A DNA stretch of 64,000 bases from Amycolatopsis sacchari (GCF_900114035.1 NZ_FORP01000012.1:124001-188000), one strand, 5' to 3'; shown: positions 47,454-56,490, counted from the stretch's first letter. Numbers and translations: made by a program. The notes: generated by a model from the letters alone, not told the origin.

Positions 47454-48363
47454 CCAGGTCGTAGGCGACGTGGGACGCCGCCACCGCGGTGATCTCGGCG
47501 TGGTCGTAGGCGGGCGCCAGCTCGACCACGTCCGCGCCGACGAGCCGGCACGTCCGCAGCCCACGCAGGATCTCCAGTAGTTCCCGGCTGGTCAGGCCGC
47601 CCGCCTCGGGCGTGCCGGTGCCGGGCGCGTGCGCGGGGTCGAGCACGTCGATGTCCACGGAGACGTACAGCGGGCGGTCGCCGATCCGCTGGCGCAGCGC
47701 GTCTACGGTCTCGTCGACGCCGCGCCGCAGGACGTCGGCGGCGGTGACGATGCCGAAGCCGAGCTTCTGGTCGTCGTCGAGGTCCGCCTTGCCGTACAGC
47801 GGGCCGCGCGTGCCGATGTGGCACACCGCGCTCGTGTCGAGGACGCCCTCCTCGACGGCGCGGCGGAACGGGGTGCCGTGCGTGTACGGCTCGCCGAAGT
47901 AGGTGTCCCACGTGTCGAGGTGCGCGTCGAAGTGCAGCAGCGCCACCGGGCCGTGCTTCTTGGCCGCGGCGCGCAGCAGCGGCAGCGCGATGGTGTGGTC
48001 GCCGCCGACGGTGACCAGCTTGGTGCCGCCCGCGGAAAGCGCTTCCACTTCGTGCTGCAGGGTTTCGATCGCCTCGCCGATGTTGAACGGGTTCACCGCG
48101 ATGTCCCCGGCGTCGGCGACCTGCGCGGCTTCGAACGGCGCCACGTCCAGACCGGGGTGGTACGGGCGCAGCAGGCGGCTCGCCTCACGCAGCGCGGCGG
48201 GGCCGAAGCGGGCGCCCGGCCGGTACGACACGCCGCTGTCGAACGGGACCCCGACCACGGCGACGTCGGCGTGCTCGACCTGGTCCAGCCGCGGCAGCCG
48301 GGCGAACGTGGCGAACCCGGCGAAGCGGGGGACGCGGGACGAATCGACGGGACCGACAGTCAT
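47431..48363 (-). CDS. Agmatinase/guanidinobutyrase-type ureohydrolase
   Basis: 310-residue binuclear-Mn enzyme of the arginase/agmatinase superfamily. Metal-binding motifs are [21 protein letters not shown] and [22 protein letters not shown], all intact. It releases urea from a guanidino compound such as agmatine or guanidinobutyrate, or possibly guanidine. The start overlaps the symporter stop by 4 nt (ATGA), so it is translated from the same operon downstream of the sodium-solute symporter. A PucR regulator diverges from that operon. The substrate is unproven. Confidence 0.9.
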   Translation of the reverse strand: MTVGPVDSSRVPRFAGFATFARLPRLDQVEHADVAVVGVPFDSGVSYRPGARFGPAALREASRLLRPYHPGLDVAPFEAAQVADAGDIAVNPFNIGEAIETLQHEVEALSAGGTKLVTVGGDHTIALPLLRAAAKKHGPVALLHFDAHLDTWDTYFGEPYTHGTPFRRAVEEGVLDTSAVCHIGTRGPLYGKADLDDDQKLGFGIVTAADVLRRGVDETVDALRQRIGDRPLYVSVDIDVLDPAHAPGTGTPEAGGLTSRELLEILRGLRTCRLVGADVVELAPAYDHAEITAVAASHVAYDLVSLLSLR

Positions 48364-49796
48364 GATGCGGCAACTCCTTCACGCTCCGGCTGAGCCGCTT
48401 TCCCGCTCAGCCGTTCTGTCCAGCGCGCCAGCACGTCCGCGGGGGTTCGCGGCGTCGCGAAGCTGACGGCGAGGTAGGCGACCAGGCTCGCGCCGAGGCC
48501 GTAGTAGATGGGCTCGTTCGCCTCGAGCCCGTCCGTGACCATGAAGACGATCACCACGATCGACCCGGTCACCATCGACGCGAGCGCGCCCGCGCGGGTG
48601 CCGCGCCTGACGAACAACGCGCCGAGGATCGCCACCAGCAGCCCGCCGACCAGCAGGTTGTAGGCCACGGTCAGCGCCGCCACCACGTCGGTCACGACCA
48701 TCGCGATGCCGATGGCCACCAGCCCGAGCACGAGCGTCACCACGCGGTTCGCGTTCACCCCCAGCGGGCGGGCGCGGAAGCGCGCGAGCAGGTCGTTGGT
48801 GCTGACCGTCGAGCACGCGATGAGCGCGCCGCTCGCGGTCGACATGAGCGCCGACAGCGCCGCCGCCAGCACGAGCCCGCGCACGCCCGTGGGCAGCAGG
48901 CGCTCGGCGATGGTGGCGAACGCGTCCTGCGCGCTGGCCAGGTCCGGGTACAGCGCCTTGGCCGCGGTGCCGATGAGGGCGCCCGCGAGGCCGTAGAGCA
49001 GGCAGTAGACGCCGGAGATGATCCCGCCCGTCGTGGCGACCCGCGGGGTGCGGGCGGTGAACACGCGCTGCCAGATGTCCTGGCCGATGAGCAGGCCGAA
49101 ACCGTAGATGAGCACGTAGGTGAAGATCGTGCCGCCGCCGATGCTGGTGAACGAGAAGTAGCTGCCGTCCAGCCGCTCGCGCAGCCCGTCGAACCCGCCG
49201 GCCGACGTCAGCGCGATCGGCAGCAGCAACGCGAAGATGCCGATCGTCTTCACCACGAACTGCGCGATGTCGGTGAGCGTGATCGACCACATCCCGCCGA
49301 GCACCGAGTACAGCACGACGATCGCGCCGCCGATGGCGATGCCCGCGGCGTCCGGGATGTCCAGCAGGACCTTGAAGATCGTGGCGAACGCGAGCGTCGA
49401 GGTGACGGTGAGCATGAGGGCGTAGGCCCACATCACGACGCCGGAGATGGTGCTCGTGCTGCCGCCGTAGCGCAGGTCGAGCATCTCGCCGACGGTGTAG
49501 ACGCGGAGTTTGACCAGCCGCCGCGCGAACACCGCGTGCAGCACGAGGATGCCGAGCCCGATCGTGATCACGAGCCAGGCACCGGAGATGCCGTAGGTGT
49601 AGCCGAGCTTGACGCCGCCGATCGTGGACGCGCCGCCGAGCACGACGGCCGACATCGTGCCGGAGTACATGAACCAGCCGAGCCGCCTGCCCGCGACGAG
49701 GTAGTCGCTCTTGGTGCGGGCGAGGCGCAGGCCGTACCAGCCGATCCCGATCATCGCCACTATGTAGAGCCCGATCACCGCGTAGTCGCCGCCCAC
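48360..49796 (-). CDS. Sodium:solute symporter (SSS family)
   Basis: 478-residue Na+-coupled transporter with about 13 helices. Typical segments are [63 protein letters not shown] near the start and [42 protein letters not shown] lies 5 nt before the GTG at 49796, which fixes this start over a longer upstream frame. Its downstream neighbour, a ureohydrolase overlapping by 4 nt, suggests that it imports the guanidino or amine substrate of that enzyme. The divergent PucR gene starts 101 bp away and probably regulates it. Confidence 0.9.
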   Translation of the reverse strand: MGGDYAVIGLYIVAMIGIGWYGLRLARTKSDYLVAGRRLGWFMYSGTMSAVVLGGASTIGGVKLGYTYGISGAWLVITIGLGILVLHAVFARRLVKLRVYTVGEMLDLRYGGSTSTISGVVMWAYALMLTVTSTLAFATIFKVLLDIPDAAGIAIGGAIVVLYSVLGGMWSITLTDIAQFVVKTIGIFALLLPIALTSAGGFDGLRERLDGSYFSFTSIGGGTIFTYVLIYGFGLLIGQDIWQRVFTARTPRVATTGGIISGVYCLLYGLAGALIGTAAKALYPDLASAQDAFATIAERLLPTGVRGLVLAAALSALMSTASGALIACSTVSTNDLLARFRARPLGVNANRVVTLVLGLVAIGIAMVVTDVVAALTVAYNLLVGGLLVAILGALFVRRGTRAGALASMVTGSIVVIVFMVTDGLEANEPIYYGLGASLVAYLAVSFATPRTPADVLARWTERLSGKAAQPEREGVAAS

Positions 49797-49897
49797 GCCG
49801 GCCTCCTTCCCTCGTGCCGTTCCGGTCACCGTAGGACTCCGGGCCCGGCGTGCAGGAGAGGACGAACCATCCCAATCCGGGTTAGTCTCTGGCTGAA

Positions 49898-51343
49898 ATG
49901 GCCAAGACACCGCCGCGGATGGAACCGGATGTCACCGTCCCGTTAAGAGCCGTGGTCGACGACCCCGCTCTCGCGCTGGAGCCGGTGCGGGAGACCTTGC
50001 GTCCCGGCACGCTCGACCTGCCCGTCCGCTGGGCGCACGTGAGCGAACTGCGTGAGCCGGGGCCGTACCTGCTGGGCGAGGAACTGCTGCTGACCGCGGG
50101 CGTGAACCTGCCGGACGAGCAGCGCGAGGTCGAGCGCTACGTGCGCGGGCTGCGGGACGCCGGGATCACGGCGCTCGGTTTCGGCGTCACACCGCCGCTG
50201 CACGAGGAGCTGCCGCGGACGCTGCGCCGGGCGTGCGCCCGGTACGGCCTGCCGTTGCTCGTCGTCCCGGTGACCACGCCGTTCCTGGCGATCAGCCGGG
50301 CGGTGGCGGTCGCGCTCGCGGAGGCGAGCCAGCGGGACCAGCGGCGGATCGCGGAAGCCAGGGAAGCGCTTACCCGCGCCGCGTCCGCCGGGCCCGAGGA
50401 GGTCGCGCGCGGGCTCGCACACCGCGTGCCGGGTTGGGTCGCGCTGGTGAACGCCGACGGCACCGCGGCCGTGGAGGTGCGCGCACCCCTGCCGTTCCCG
50501 CCTGAGCTGACCGCATTGCTGGCCCGGCTGCGCGACGGCACCGGAATCCGCAGCGCGACAACGGAACTGGCTGACGGCAAGTTCGTGCTCGCGCAACCGG
50601 TGTACCCGCAGGCAACGGCGTCGCGCCTGCTCGTCGTGGGACGGCGGCAGCGGTTCGAGGCGACGGACCGGGCGGTGGTCGGCATCGGTGCGGCGTTGCT
50701 GGGGCTGGCCGACCAGCCGGGAGCGGCGGCGCTGGGCGGGACGCTGACCGCGCTGTTGCTGGGCCGTGCGGACGCGGACGGGGTGCTGGGGGAGTTGCTG
50801 CCGTCAGGGGAGTACCGGGTGGTGGCAGGCGTGCCGGAAGGGAGTGCACCCGGCATCGGCTGGCTGCGTGACCGGCTCGGCACCCCGCTCGTGGAGACCA
50901 GCGAAGGTTTCACCGCCATCGTGAGCACGGCGCCGGACCTCGGCGAACTGCGGGCACACGGCTGGCTCGCCGTCACGACCCGGCCCGTAGAACCCGGCGA
51001 ACTTCCCGTCGCCGCAAGGGAAATCCCCGCACTGCTGCAACGCGCGCGGTCGACGGGCAAGCCGATCACCGCGGGAGAGGGCTTCGACGCGATCGTCCCA
51101 CCAGAGGTCGCCAGGAGCTACGCCGTCCGCACGCTCGCGCCGATCGCGGACCGCCCGGAGCTGCTCGACACCCTTCGCGCGTGGCTCGCGCACCACGGCG
51201 GCTGGGACCGCACCGCGGCGGCGCTGGGCGTGCACCGCAACAGCGTCAGACACCGGATCGGACAGGCCGGACGCCTGCTGGGCGCCGACCTGTCCGATCC
51301 CGAGGTGCGTATGCGGTTGTGGTTCGCCCTCAGCAGGGCCTGA
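49898..51343 (+). CDS. PucR-family transcriptional regulator
   Basis: 481-residue regulator. The N-terminal PucR domain (about 15-150) includes RWAHVSELREPGPYLLGEELLLTAGVNL. A middle GGDEF-like/CdaR segment follows, and the C-terminal HTH_30 is GGWDRTAAALGVHRNSVRHRIGQAGRLLGADLSDPEVRMRLWFAL. Such regulators normally respond to purine or amine catabolites. The divergent position, 101 bp from the SSS symporter-ureohydrolase operon, suggests control of guanidino-compound utilisation. No obvious palindrome was resolved in that gap by eye. The stop is 2 bp from the convergent XRE gene stop. Confidence 0.9.
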   Translation: MAKTPPRMEPDVTVPLRAVVDDPALALEPVRETLRPGTLDLPVRWAHVSELREPGPYLLGEELLLTAGVNLPDEQREVERYVRGLRDAGITALGFGVTPPLHEELPRTLRRACARYGLPLLVVPVTTPFLAISRAVAVALAEASQRDQRRIAEAREALTRAASAGPEEVARGLAHRVPGWVALVNADGTAAVEVRAPLPFPPELTALLARLRDGTGIRSATTELADGKFVLAQPVYPQATASRLLVVGRRQRFEATDRAVVGIGAALLGLADQPGAAALGGTLTALLLGRADADGVLGELLPSGEYRVVAGVPEGSAPGIGWLRDRLGTPLVETSEGFTAIVSTAPDLGELRAHGWLAVTTRPVEPGELPVAAREIPALLQRARSTGKPITAGEGFDAIVPPEVARSYAVRTLAPIADRPELLDTLRAWLAHHGGWDRTAAALGVHRNSVRHRIGQAGRLLGADLSDPEVRMRLWFALSRA

Positions 51344-51345
51344 TC

Positions 51346-51597
51346 TCACTCGACGACGGCGATGTCCCCGTCGTCGAAGTGGATCGTCTGCCGCAGCCTG
51401 CCGCCGAGCGCGCTCGCGTACTGGGAAAGCGCTTCCCGCTCCGCGATCGAACCGCGCTCGATCTCGTACACGTGGCTCTGGGTCACTCCCATCTTCTCGG
51501 CGAGGTGGTGCTGCGTCAGGCCGCGGCTGCGGCGGATCTCGGCGAGCCGGTGCCCTCGCACGGCGTTCAGCAGCTCCTCGCTCGCGGTTTCGGCCAT
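51346..51597 (-). CDS. XRE-family HTH regulator
   Basis: 83-residue Cro/C1-type DNA-binding protein. The HTH is RRSRGLTQHHLAEKMGVTQSHVYEIERG; the C-terminal GGRLRQTIHFDDGDIAVVE resembles HigA/antitoxin-type single-domain regulators. No toxin-like gene is adjacent, so it is an orphan. It begins 1 bp after the stop of the FAD reductase gene and is the last gene of the leftward redox operon, hence probably co-transcribed. It may provide feedback control, but this is speculation. Confidence 0.85.
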   Translation of the reverse strand: MAETASEELLNAVRGHRLAEIRRSRGLTQHHLAEKMGVTQSHVYEIERGSIAEREALSQYASALGGRLRQTIHFDDGDIAVVE

Positions 51598-51598
51598 G

Positions 51599-52855
51599 TC
51601 ACACCCCTTGCCCCACGGTCAGCCACTCCTCTTCGGAGAAGACCGCTTCGCCGAGGTCGACGCCCTCGGGCTCCGGTGCGGGGGTGTACTCCGGCACCGG
51701 CAGGCGCCGTTCGAGTTCGGCGGTCCACTGCAGCATCGCGCGGGGCCGGTCCCAGCTCGCCGCGCCGACCAGCTGCCCGTTGCGGACGAAGCCGGTCACG
51801 CCGTCGGCCAGCTGCACGGTGTCCTCGCCGAGCGCGGGCATGCCGGCCATCTGCAGCCGGTGCTCGTAGATGCTCGACCAGGCGCGTGGCAGCGGCGTGA
51901 ACGGCTTCGCGAGCCGCCTGCCCACCATGAGGTTCTCCGCCGCGGCCCGTGCGGACTCCACCGCGTTGATCCAGTGCTCGACGCGCCGGGGCGTTTCGTC
52001 GAAGCGCAGGTTGGGCCAGCGCGCGACGTCCCCGGCCACGACGACGTCCTCGGCGCCCTCGGCGAACAGGGTCGCGTCGCACAGCACGCCGTCGGTGATG
52101 TCCAGGCCCGAACCCCGCAGCCAGTCGACCGCGGGCACGCTGCCGATCGCCAGCACCACGCAGCTCGCCACGACGAGCTGGTTGTTGGTCAGGTGCAGGC
52201 CGAACGCGTCCTTCGTGCTGATCCAGTGCCGCACCTCGGAGTTCATCGCCAGCCCCGCGCGGTGCTTCTCGTGCGTCTCCGTCACCGCCTGCGCGACGCG
52301 CGGGCCGAACCGGTACAGCGGCGCCTTGGCGTGCCCGACGAGCGTGACGTCCCGGCCGAGCGTGCGCATGCTCGCGGCGAACTCGCAGCCGATGAGCCCG
52401 CTGCCGATCACGACCGCGGGCTTGTTGCTGGCGGTCAGCGCGCGGCGCAGCGACACCGCGTCCTCGACCGTCCGCAGCACCCGCACGCGCGGGTCGTGCC
52501 GGGGCGCGCCCGGCAGGTGCCGCGGCACGACACCGGTCGCGATGATCAGCCCGTCGTACCAGAGCTCCTCCTTGCCGGGCAGGTGCACGACGCGCTGGTT
52601 GGTGTCCAGGTGCGTGGCGCGGGTGCCCAGCCGCCAGTGCGCGTCCAGCTCGACGTAGGGCTTCAGGCCGGCGTCGATCGGCCGGATCTGGCCGGTCACC
52701 AGCTGCTTCGACACCATCGGCCGGTGGTAGGGCTTCCGCCGCTCGTCCCCGACGATGATGATCTCGCCGTCGAAGTTCAGCTCGCGCAGCCGTTCGGCCG
52801 CGCGCAGGCCGGCGACCCCGCCGCCGACGATGACGATCCTGTCTCCATCACTCAT
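51599..52855 (-). CDS. FAD/NAD(P)-dependent ferredoxin reductase-like oxidoreductase
   Basis: 418-residue pyridine-nucleotide disulfide-type flavoprotein (rubredoxin/ferredoxin reductase class). The FAD site is DRIVIVGGGVAGLRAAERLRELNFDGEIIIVGDE, the NAD(P) site is PAVVIGSGLIGCEFAASMRTLGRDVTLVGHA, and the second FAD motif is EDVVVAGDVARWP. A C-terminal domain of about 100 residues completes it. It overlaps the ferredoxin gene by 8 nt. It most likely transfers electrons from NAD(P)H to that ferredoxin. No P450 gene is adjacent; the next gene up is a heme-b-like membrane protein. Confidence 0.92.
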   Translation of the reverse strand: MSDGDRIVIVGGGVAGLRAAERLRELNFDGEIIIVGDERRKPYHRPMVSKQLVTGQIRPIDAGLKPYVELDAHWRLGTRATHLDTNQRVVHLPGKEELWYDGLIIATGVVPRHLPGAPRHDPRVRVLRTVEDAVSLRRALTASNKPAVVIGSGLIGCEFAASMRTLGRDVTLVGHAKAPLYRFGPRVAQAVTETHEKHRAGLAMNSEVRHWISTKDAFGLHLTNNQLVVASCVVLAIGSVPAVDWLRGSGLDITDGVLCDATLFAEGAEDVVVAGDVARWPNLRFDETPRRVEHWINAVESARAAAENLMVGRRLAKPFTPLPRAWSSIYEHRLQMAGMPALGEDTVQLADGVTGFVRNGQLVGAASWDRPRAMLQWTAELERRLPVPEYTPAPEPEGVDLGEAVFSEEEWLTVGQGV

Positions 52856-53075
52856 CAGACATCCCTCTCAGGACGATGGCCTGCATCGGGCAGCAGCGGG
52901 CCGCCGCGGCGGCCTGCTCGAAGTCCTCCTCCTGGAGCTGGCGCCGGTAGCGGAGCCTGCCGTCGCGGTCGAGCTGGAACAGGCCGGGCGCCTCCCACAC
53001 GCAGATCCCGAAGACCTCGCAGCGGTCGTTGTCCACGCTGATCCGCGGGCCGCGGAAGCGGTTGAGCGTCTTCAT
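52848..53075 (-). CDS. Small Fe-S ferredoxin ([3Fe-4S]-type spacing)
   Basis: 75-residue ferredoxin. The cluster cysteines are C19 and C25 (CEVFGIC) and C61/C62 in CCPMQAI, giving C-x5-C...C-P. This matches the [3Fe-4S] P450-type ferredoxins of actinomycetes, although an extra adjacent cysteine (C61) might permit a [4Fe-4S] form. APGLFQLDRDGRL after the second cysteine is also typical. Starts with ATG at 53075, overlapping the membrane protein stop by 4 nt, and overlaps the reductase by 8 nt. It would carry electrons from the FAD reductase to the membrane protein or another acceptor. Confidence 0.9.
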   Translation of the reverse strand: MKTLNRFRGPRISVDNDRCEVFGICVWEAPGLFQLDRDGRLRYRRQLQEEDFEQAAAAARCCPMQAIVLRGMSDE

Positions 53076-53659
53076 ACGAGCTCCTCCACCAGTCCGATGC
53101 GCTCGAGCGCGCGTGAGGGCAGGAACCGCAGCACCGACAGCGTGAACGTCGGCACCAGCAGCGTGATCCCGGCGAGCCACAGCACCGACAGGTGCCCGTT
53201 GGCGATCGCCCCGAAGAACGAGTGGATCGCCAGCAGCGGGATCGCCAGGTAGGCCAGCCGGTGCAGCCACAGCCAGCGGCGGTAGGCGATGAACCGGTGC
53301 GTGCTCGCGGTCAGCGCGATCGCGAGCATCAGTTCCAGCCCGATGATGCCGAACGCGTGCCTGGCGAGTCCGCCGGGCAGGAACGGCACGCTCAGCTGCA
53401 CCACCGAGAACGCGCCGAGGGACAGGAAGTGGAACGCCGCCGCGTGCACGATGCCGAACGCGAGCGTGAGCGTCGCCAGCACCATGTGGCTGCCGCGCAA
53501 CGCCTTGCGGCCGGTGATGTTGCGGACCCAGCCGGTGGCGGTCAGCACGCCCCAGCACAGCGTGAGGCACATGAACACGTAGGCGAGGCGTGCCGACATC
53601 TGCGCGACGCTGCGCAGCCCGGCGTCCGTCGTCGACTGAGCAAGAACGGACGTCGTCAT
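53072..53659 (-). CDS. Ferric-reductase-like heme-b membrane protein
   Basis: 195-residue membrane protein with about 5-6 helices. Histidines in suitable positions include GSHMVLATLTLAFGIVHAAAFHFL (helices 2), STHRFIAYRRWLWLHRLAYLAIPLLAIHSFFGAIANGH near residues 119-150. Spaced histidine pairs on two helices are the pattern of the ferric reductase-like transmembrane domain that binds two b hemes. It has no flavin domain, so electrons would have to arrive from the co-encoded ferredoxin and FAD reductase. This would move electrons across the membrane; the terminal acceptor is unknown. Confidence 0.82.
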   Translation of the reverse strand: MTTSVLAQSTTDAGLRSVAQMSARLAYVFMCLTLCWGVLTATGWVRNITGRKALRGSHMVLATLTLAFGIVHAAAFHFLSLGAFSVVQLSVPFLPGGLARHAFGIIGLELMLAIALTASTHRFIAYRRWLWLHRLAYLAIPLLAIHSFFGAIANGHLSVLWLAGITLLVPTFTLSVLRFLPSRALERIGLVEELV

Positions 53660-53671
53660 CTGGACCGCCTT

Positions 53672-54443
53672 TCACCCCGCGGGCTGTTTTTCCCGCTCAG
53701 CAGTGCGGTTGGCTGCATAGTCGTCTCCTGGTCGATGTCTTCTTCTCGCGGAACTGCGGATGAGCCACAGCAGGAGCAGCGTCGCTCCGCACACCAGCAG
53801 GCCGAGCACCACGCTGGTGAGGATGTCCATGGACCCGAGGTTGAGCGCCGAGGCGGCCGAGGCCGACGCGGTCGTCCCGACGGGCGGCTGCGGCAGGGCG
53901 TCGAAATCGATGAGCCCGGTGCTCTCCAGCAGCGTGATGTGCCGCAGCACCACCTGGTTCGCGGTGTTGGCGAACGCGCGGATCTCGTCGTTGCGCGTGC
54001 CGGCGCGCACGTTGCCGATGATCGGGAAAGATCACGCCGTGCGCGGCACGCAGCCGGTTGGCGAAGACCCGCTCGAACTGCGCCGACGAAGGGGCGGTGC
54101 GCATCTCGGTGAGCCAGCTCTGCTGGTCCGGCGTCGGCTGGTCGGGCAGCACCACGCGGTACTTCGCCGCGAGGTCGCGCACGGCCACGTCGAGCCTGCC
54201 GTGGTCGACCATCAGCGTCTGCCCGACGTTGCGCACCTGCGGGGTCTGCGCCCGCACCCTGGCCATGTCGCCGGCGGGCATCTCCCACAGCCCCGCCTGC
54301 CGGACGCGGTTGAGCAGGTCCCGGTCCGAGTCGGTGAGCGTCGCGGTCTGTGCCGAGGCGATCGCGGGTACGGCCAATTGGGCCAACACCAGTACGACCA
54401 CCAGTACCAGCAGTTTCCGGAGCCGGTCAGAGTCCGAACGCAT
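53672..54443 (-). pseudogene. DUF4142 exported protein, frameshifted
   Basis: Two overlapping frames together make one DUF4142 protein of about 256 aa. The first part (from ATG 54443) has a signal-like RKLLVLVVVLVLAQLAVPAIASAQ and the DUF4142 four-helix domain with LTDSDRDLLNRVRQAGLWEMP and MVDHGRLDVAVRDLAAKYRV. The frame shifts near 54027-54035, at the RLRAAHGVIFP point where the plus strand reads CGGGAAAGATC; one base too many in the run explains it. The second frame resumes with VRAGTRNDEIRAFANTANQVVLRHITLLESTG and a C-terminal transmembrane helix with basic tail. It is either a true pseudogene or a sequencing error; flanking genes are intact. Confidence 0.75.
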
Positions 54444-54963
54444 CGGACCGCCCGGGGTCGGTGGCCTTGAGTACCTTCTCGCCGCGCGGCGTGATGGGGA
54501 ACCACGCGCCGGCCATGCCCTGCCCCGCGGTCTCACCCGGCATCTCGTCCTTGGTGTAGCGGTAGAGCGGCCAGCCGCCGAGCGTGGCCTGGTCGGTGCC
54601 GTCGTCCCTGGTCAGCGTGCCGACGAGGGATTGGTCCAGTCCGGTCAGGTGCTCGGTGGCGACGGCGGGCACGGGTTTCCACTGCTGCGCGCACGCGCCC
54701 GTGCACGTGGATTTCGGCGGGTTGGCGCTGTCGCGGTCGTAGCGGTAGATGGTGAACCCTCCACCGTCCACGACGATCTGGCCGAGGTCGAACGCGCGCA
54801 CGGCGGTCAGCGCGGGGCCGATGTCGCTCGTGCCCATGGTCGCCATGCCGCTGGGACCTGCGGCGGAGGAGTACGGGCTGGAGACGTCACAGCCCGTGGT
54901 GACCGCGAACACGGCGAGTCCCGCCACGGCGATCGGGATCGCCGATCTCGGTTTTCGTTGCAT
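54427..54963 (-). CDS. COG4315-type secreted-repeat lipoprotein (single repeat)
   Basis: 178-residue exported lipoprotein; signal SAIPIAVAGLAVFAVTTGCDVS has a lipobox TTGC with the cysteine near residue 24. The mature part has one copy of the COG4315 repeat (Lipoprotein_15 type): GGGFTIYRYDRDSANPPKSTCTGACAQQWKPV followed by VGTLTRDDGTDQATLGGWPLYRYTKDEMPG. The CTGAC cysteine pair is intact. The function is unknown. It is the first gene of the leftward operon and overlaps the DUF4142 start by 17 nt. A SigL-like promoter lies about 155 bp upstream of the start. Its two-repeat paralogue lies at 58291. Confidence 0.88.
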   Translation of the reverse strand: MQRKPRSAIPIAVAGLAVFAVTTGCDVSSPYSSAAGPSGMATMGTSDIGPALTAVRAFDLGQIVVDGGGFTIYRYDRDSANPPKSTCTGACAQQWKPVPAVATEHLTGLDQSLVGTLTRDDGTDQATLGGWPLYRYTKDEMPGETAGQGMAGAWFPITPRGEKVLKATDPGRSDAFGL

Positions 54964-55118
54964 CACAAAGAGACTTCCTTCCCTGTCGGGGGCCAGGGCG
55001 GTCACGTCCACCCGCAAAAGACCTGCGTGCGGACGTGGTGAATCCACTGTGGACGGGGGAGTCCACAGTGGAGTGAAAGCGCTGTCGGGGGTCAGCGCCG
55101 TTGGGGCCTTCGCCGGGG

Positions 55119-55146
55119 GATACGGCGGGTGCCCGAATCCGGTTCA
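55119..55146 (-). promoter_or_regulatory. SigL-like ECF promoter for the leftward redox operon
   Basis: Read on the minus strand: TGAACC (55146-55141), a 16-bp spacer, then CGTATC (55124-55119). This matches the form I recall for mycobacterial SigL promoters. It lies upstream of the COG4315 lipoprotein gene start at 54963 and just before the divergent ECF sigma gene. The remainder of the 236-bp intergenic gap is unusual for an A/T stretch GGAATTTTTTGG on the plus strand at 55159. Confidence 0.65.
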
Positions 55147-55199
55147 AAGAATGTGAAGGAATTTTTTGGTACTGGACTACTGCCCGGTTCACCGTAAAG

Positions 55200-55757
55200 A
55201 TGTCGCCCGTGGGACGCCACAGCCGATCTTCACGAACCGTCGTCGAGCCGGAGGCCGACGCCGGTCCCGACGACCTCGCCGCCGCTCTGTACCAGGAGTT
55301 CGGGCGGCCACTGCTGTCGTTCGTGCTGACCTTGACGGCGGGCGACCGGCAGTGGGCCGAGGACGTCGTGCAGGAGACGCTGATCCGCGCGTGGCGCAAC
55401 GCCGACAAGCTCGACCGCGAGCCGGAGATGCTGCGCGCGTGGCTCTACACCGTGGCCCGCCGCATCGTCATCGACGGCTGGCGCAGCAGGCAGGCCCGTC
55501 CGCAGGAGGTGGAGGAGGCCGAGCCCGACTCCGTCGGCGTGCCCGACGAGTCGGACCGCACCCTCGCCGCGATGGTCGTCTACGAGGCGCTGCGCAACCT
55601 ATCGCCGGAACAGCGGGAAGCCGTGCTGCAGACCTACATCCGGGACCGGACGGTGAACGAGGTCGCGGCCTCGCTCGGCATCCCCCCGGGTACGGTCAAG
55701 TCGCGCATCTACCACGCGGTACGCGCGCTACGGCGGGCCTTACGAGATCGGGGGTGA
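55200..55757 (+). CDS. ECF sigma factor (SigL-like)
   Basis: 185-residue extracytoplasmic-function sigma factor. Region 2 covers LAAALYQEFGRPLLSFVLTLTAGDRQWAEDVVQETLIRAWRNADKL with the -10 recognition helix, and region 4 has ALRNLSPEQREAVLQTYIRDRTVNEVAASLGIPPGTVKSRIYHAVRALRRAL. The linker is short. The ATG at 55200 is used; a GTG 9 bp downstream is an alternative. The zinc anti-sigma gene follows after 6 bp, forming the usual pair. Similarity in region 4 and the partner organisation suggest mycobacterial SigL/RslA. The divergent operon carries a SigL-like promoter. Confidence 0.9.
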   Translation: MSPVGRHSRSSRTVVEPEADAGPDDLAAALYQEFGRPLLSFVLTLTAGDRQWAEDVVQETLIRAWRNADKLDREPEMLRAWLYTVARRIVIDGWRSRQARPQEVEEAEPDSVGVPDESDRTLAAMVVYEALRNLSPEQREAVLQTYIRDRTVNEVAASLGIPPGTVKSRIYHAVRALRRALRDRG

Positions 55758-55763
55758 CGTGAG

Positions 55764-56462
55764 GTGGGAGGGGTAGCGCACACCGACATCGCCGCCTACG
55801 TCCTCGGCGTTCTCGACGAAGCCGAGAGCGCGGTCTTCGAGGCCCACCTGCTCGACTGCCCGCACTGCCAGCTCGACCTGCTCGAGTTCTACGACCTGCC
55901 GGAGATCCTCGCCGAGGTCGGCAAGTACTGGCCGGACCCGCCGATCCCGCAGCCCCGCCCGCTGGGCGGCATGTTCGACGAGCTGGCCAGGCTGCGCCGC
56001 CGGAGCCGCATCATCACGCGCATCGCCACGGTGGCCGCGGTGCTGCTCATCATCGCGGGACCGCTGCTCACCCTCGCGCTGCTGCCGTCGGACTCCCGCG
56101 GCGAGGCGGCGCCCCCGCCCGCGCCGGTCGCCGCGAGCACCCAGGCGCCGCCGGGCACGGCGAGCATGTTCGTGGGCAGTGAGACCGGGAAGTCGTTGCA
56201 GGCGCAGGTGATCGTGCAACCGACGCCGTGGGGTTCGAACGTCGACCTCGAACTCGGCGGTGCCTCCGGGCCCAAGACCTGCCAGCTGGTCGCCGTGCCG
56301 TGGGCCGGCACCGAACAGGTCGTCGCCACCTGGACCGTGCCCGCGACCGGCAGCGCTGATCCGCTGCGGATCTCCGGCGGCACCGGCATGTCGCCCGCCG
56401 AGATCGCCCGGTTCGAGATCCGCACCACTGAGGGCGAGCTGCTCGCGACCATCCCGCGCTGA
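55764..56462 (+). CDS. Zinc-finger anti-sigma factor (RslA-like)
   Basis: 232-residue membrane-anchored anti-sigma factor. The cytosolic part has the zf-HC2 motif AHLLDCPHCQLDLLEF (H-x3-C-x2-C) that should hold zinc and grip the adjacent ECF factor. One transmembrane helix lies at IITRIATVAAVLLIIAGPLLTLALLP (about residue 87-112). An extracytoplasmic domain of about 110 residues follows, with no enzymatic motif. Loss of zinc upon thiol oxidation would free the sigma factor, as known for RslA/RsrA relatives. GTG start; tightly follows the sigma gene. Confidence 0.9.
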   Translation: MGGVAHTDIAAYVLGVLDEAESAVFEAHLLDCPHCQLDLLEFYDLPEILAEVGKYWPDPPIPQPRPLGGMFDELARLRRRSRIITRIATVAAVLLIIAGPLLTLALLPSDSRGEAAPPPAPVAASTQAPPGTASMFVGSETGKSLQAQVIVQPTPWGSNVDLELGGASGPKTCQLVAVPWAGTEQVVATWTVPATGSADPLRISGGTGMSPAEIARFEIRTTEGELLATIPR

Positions 56463-56490
56463 CCAGGGAAGATAACGGCCAGGTCGCGTT

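Noticed and set aside
51346..51597. XRE gene as antitoxin of a toxin-antitoxin pair
   Set aside because: No toxin-like gene is adjacent; the upstream neighbour is an FAD reductase and the downstream one a convergent PucR gene.
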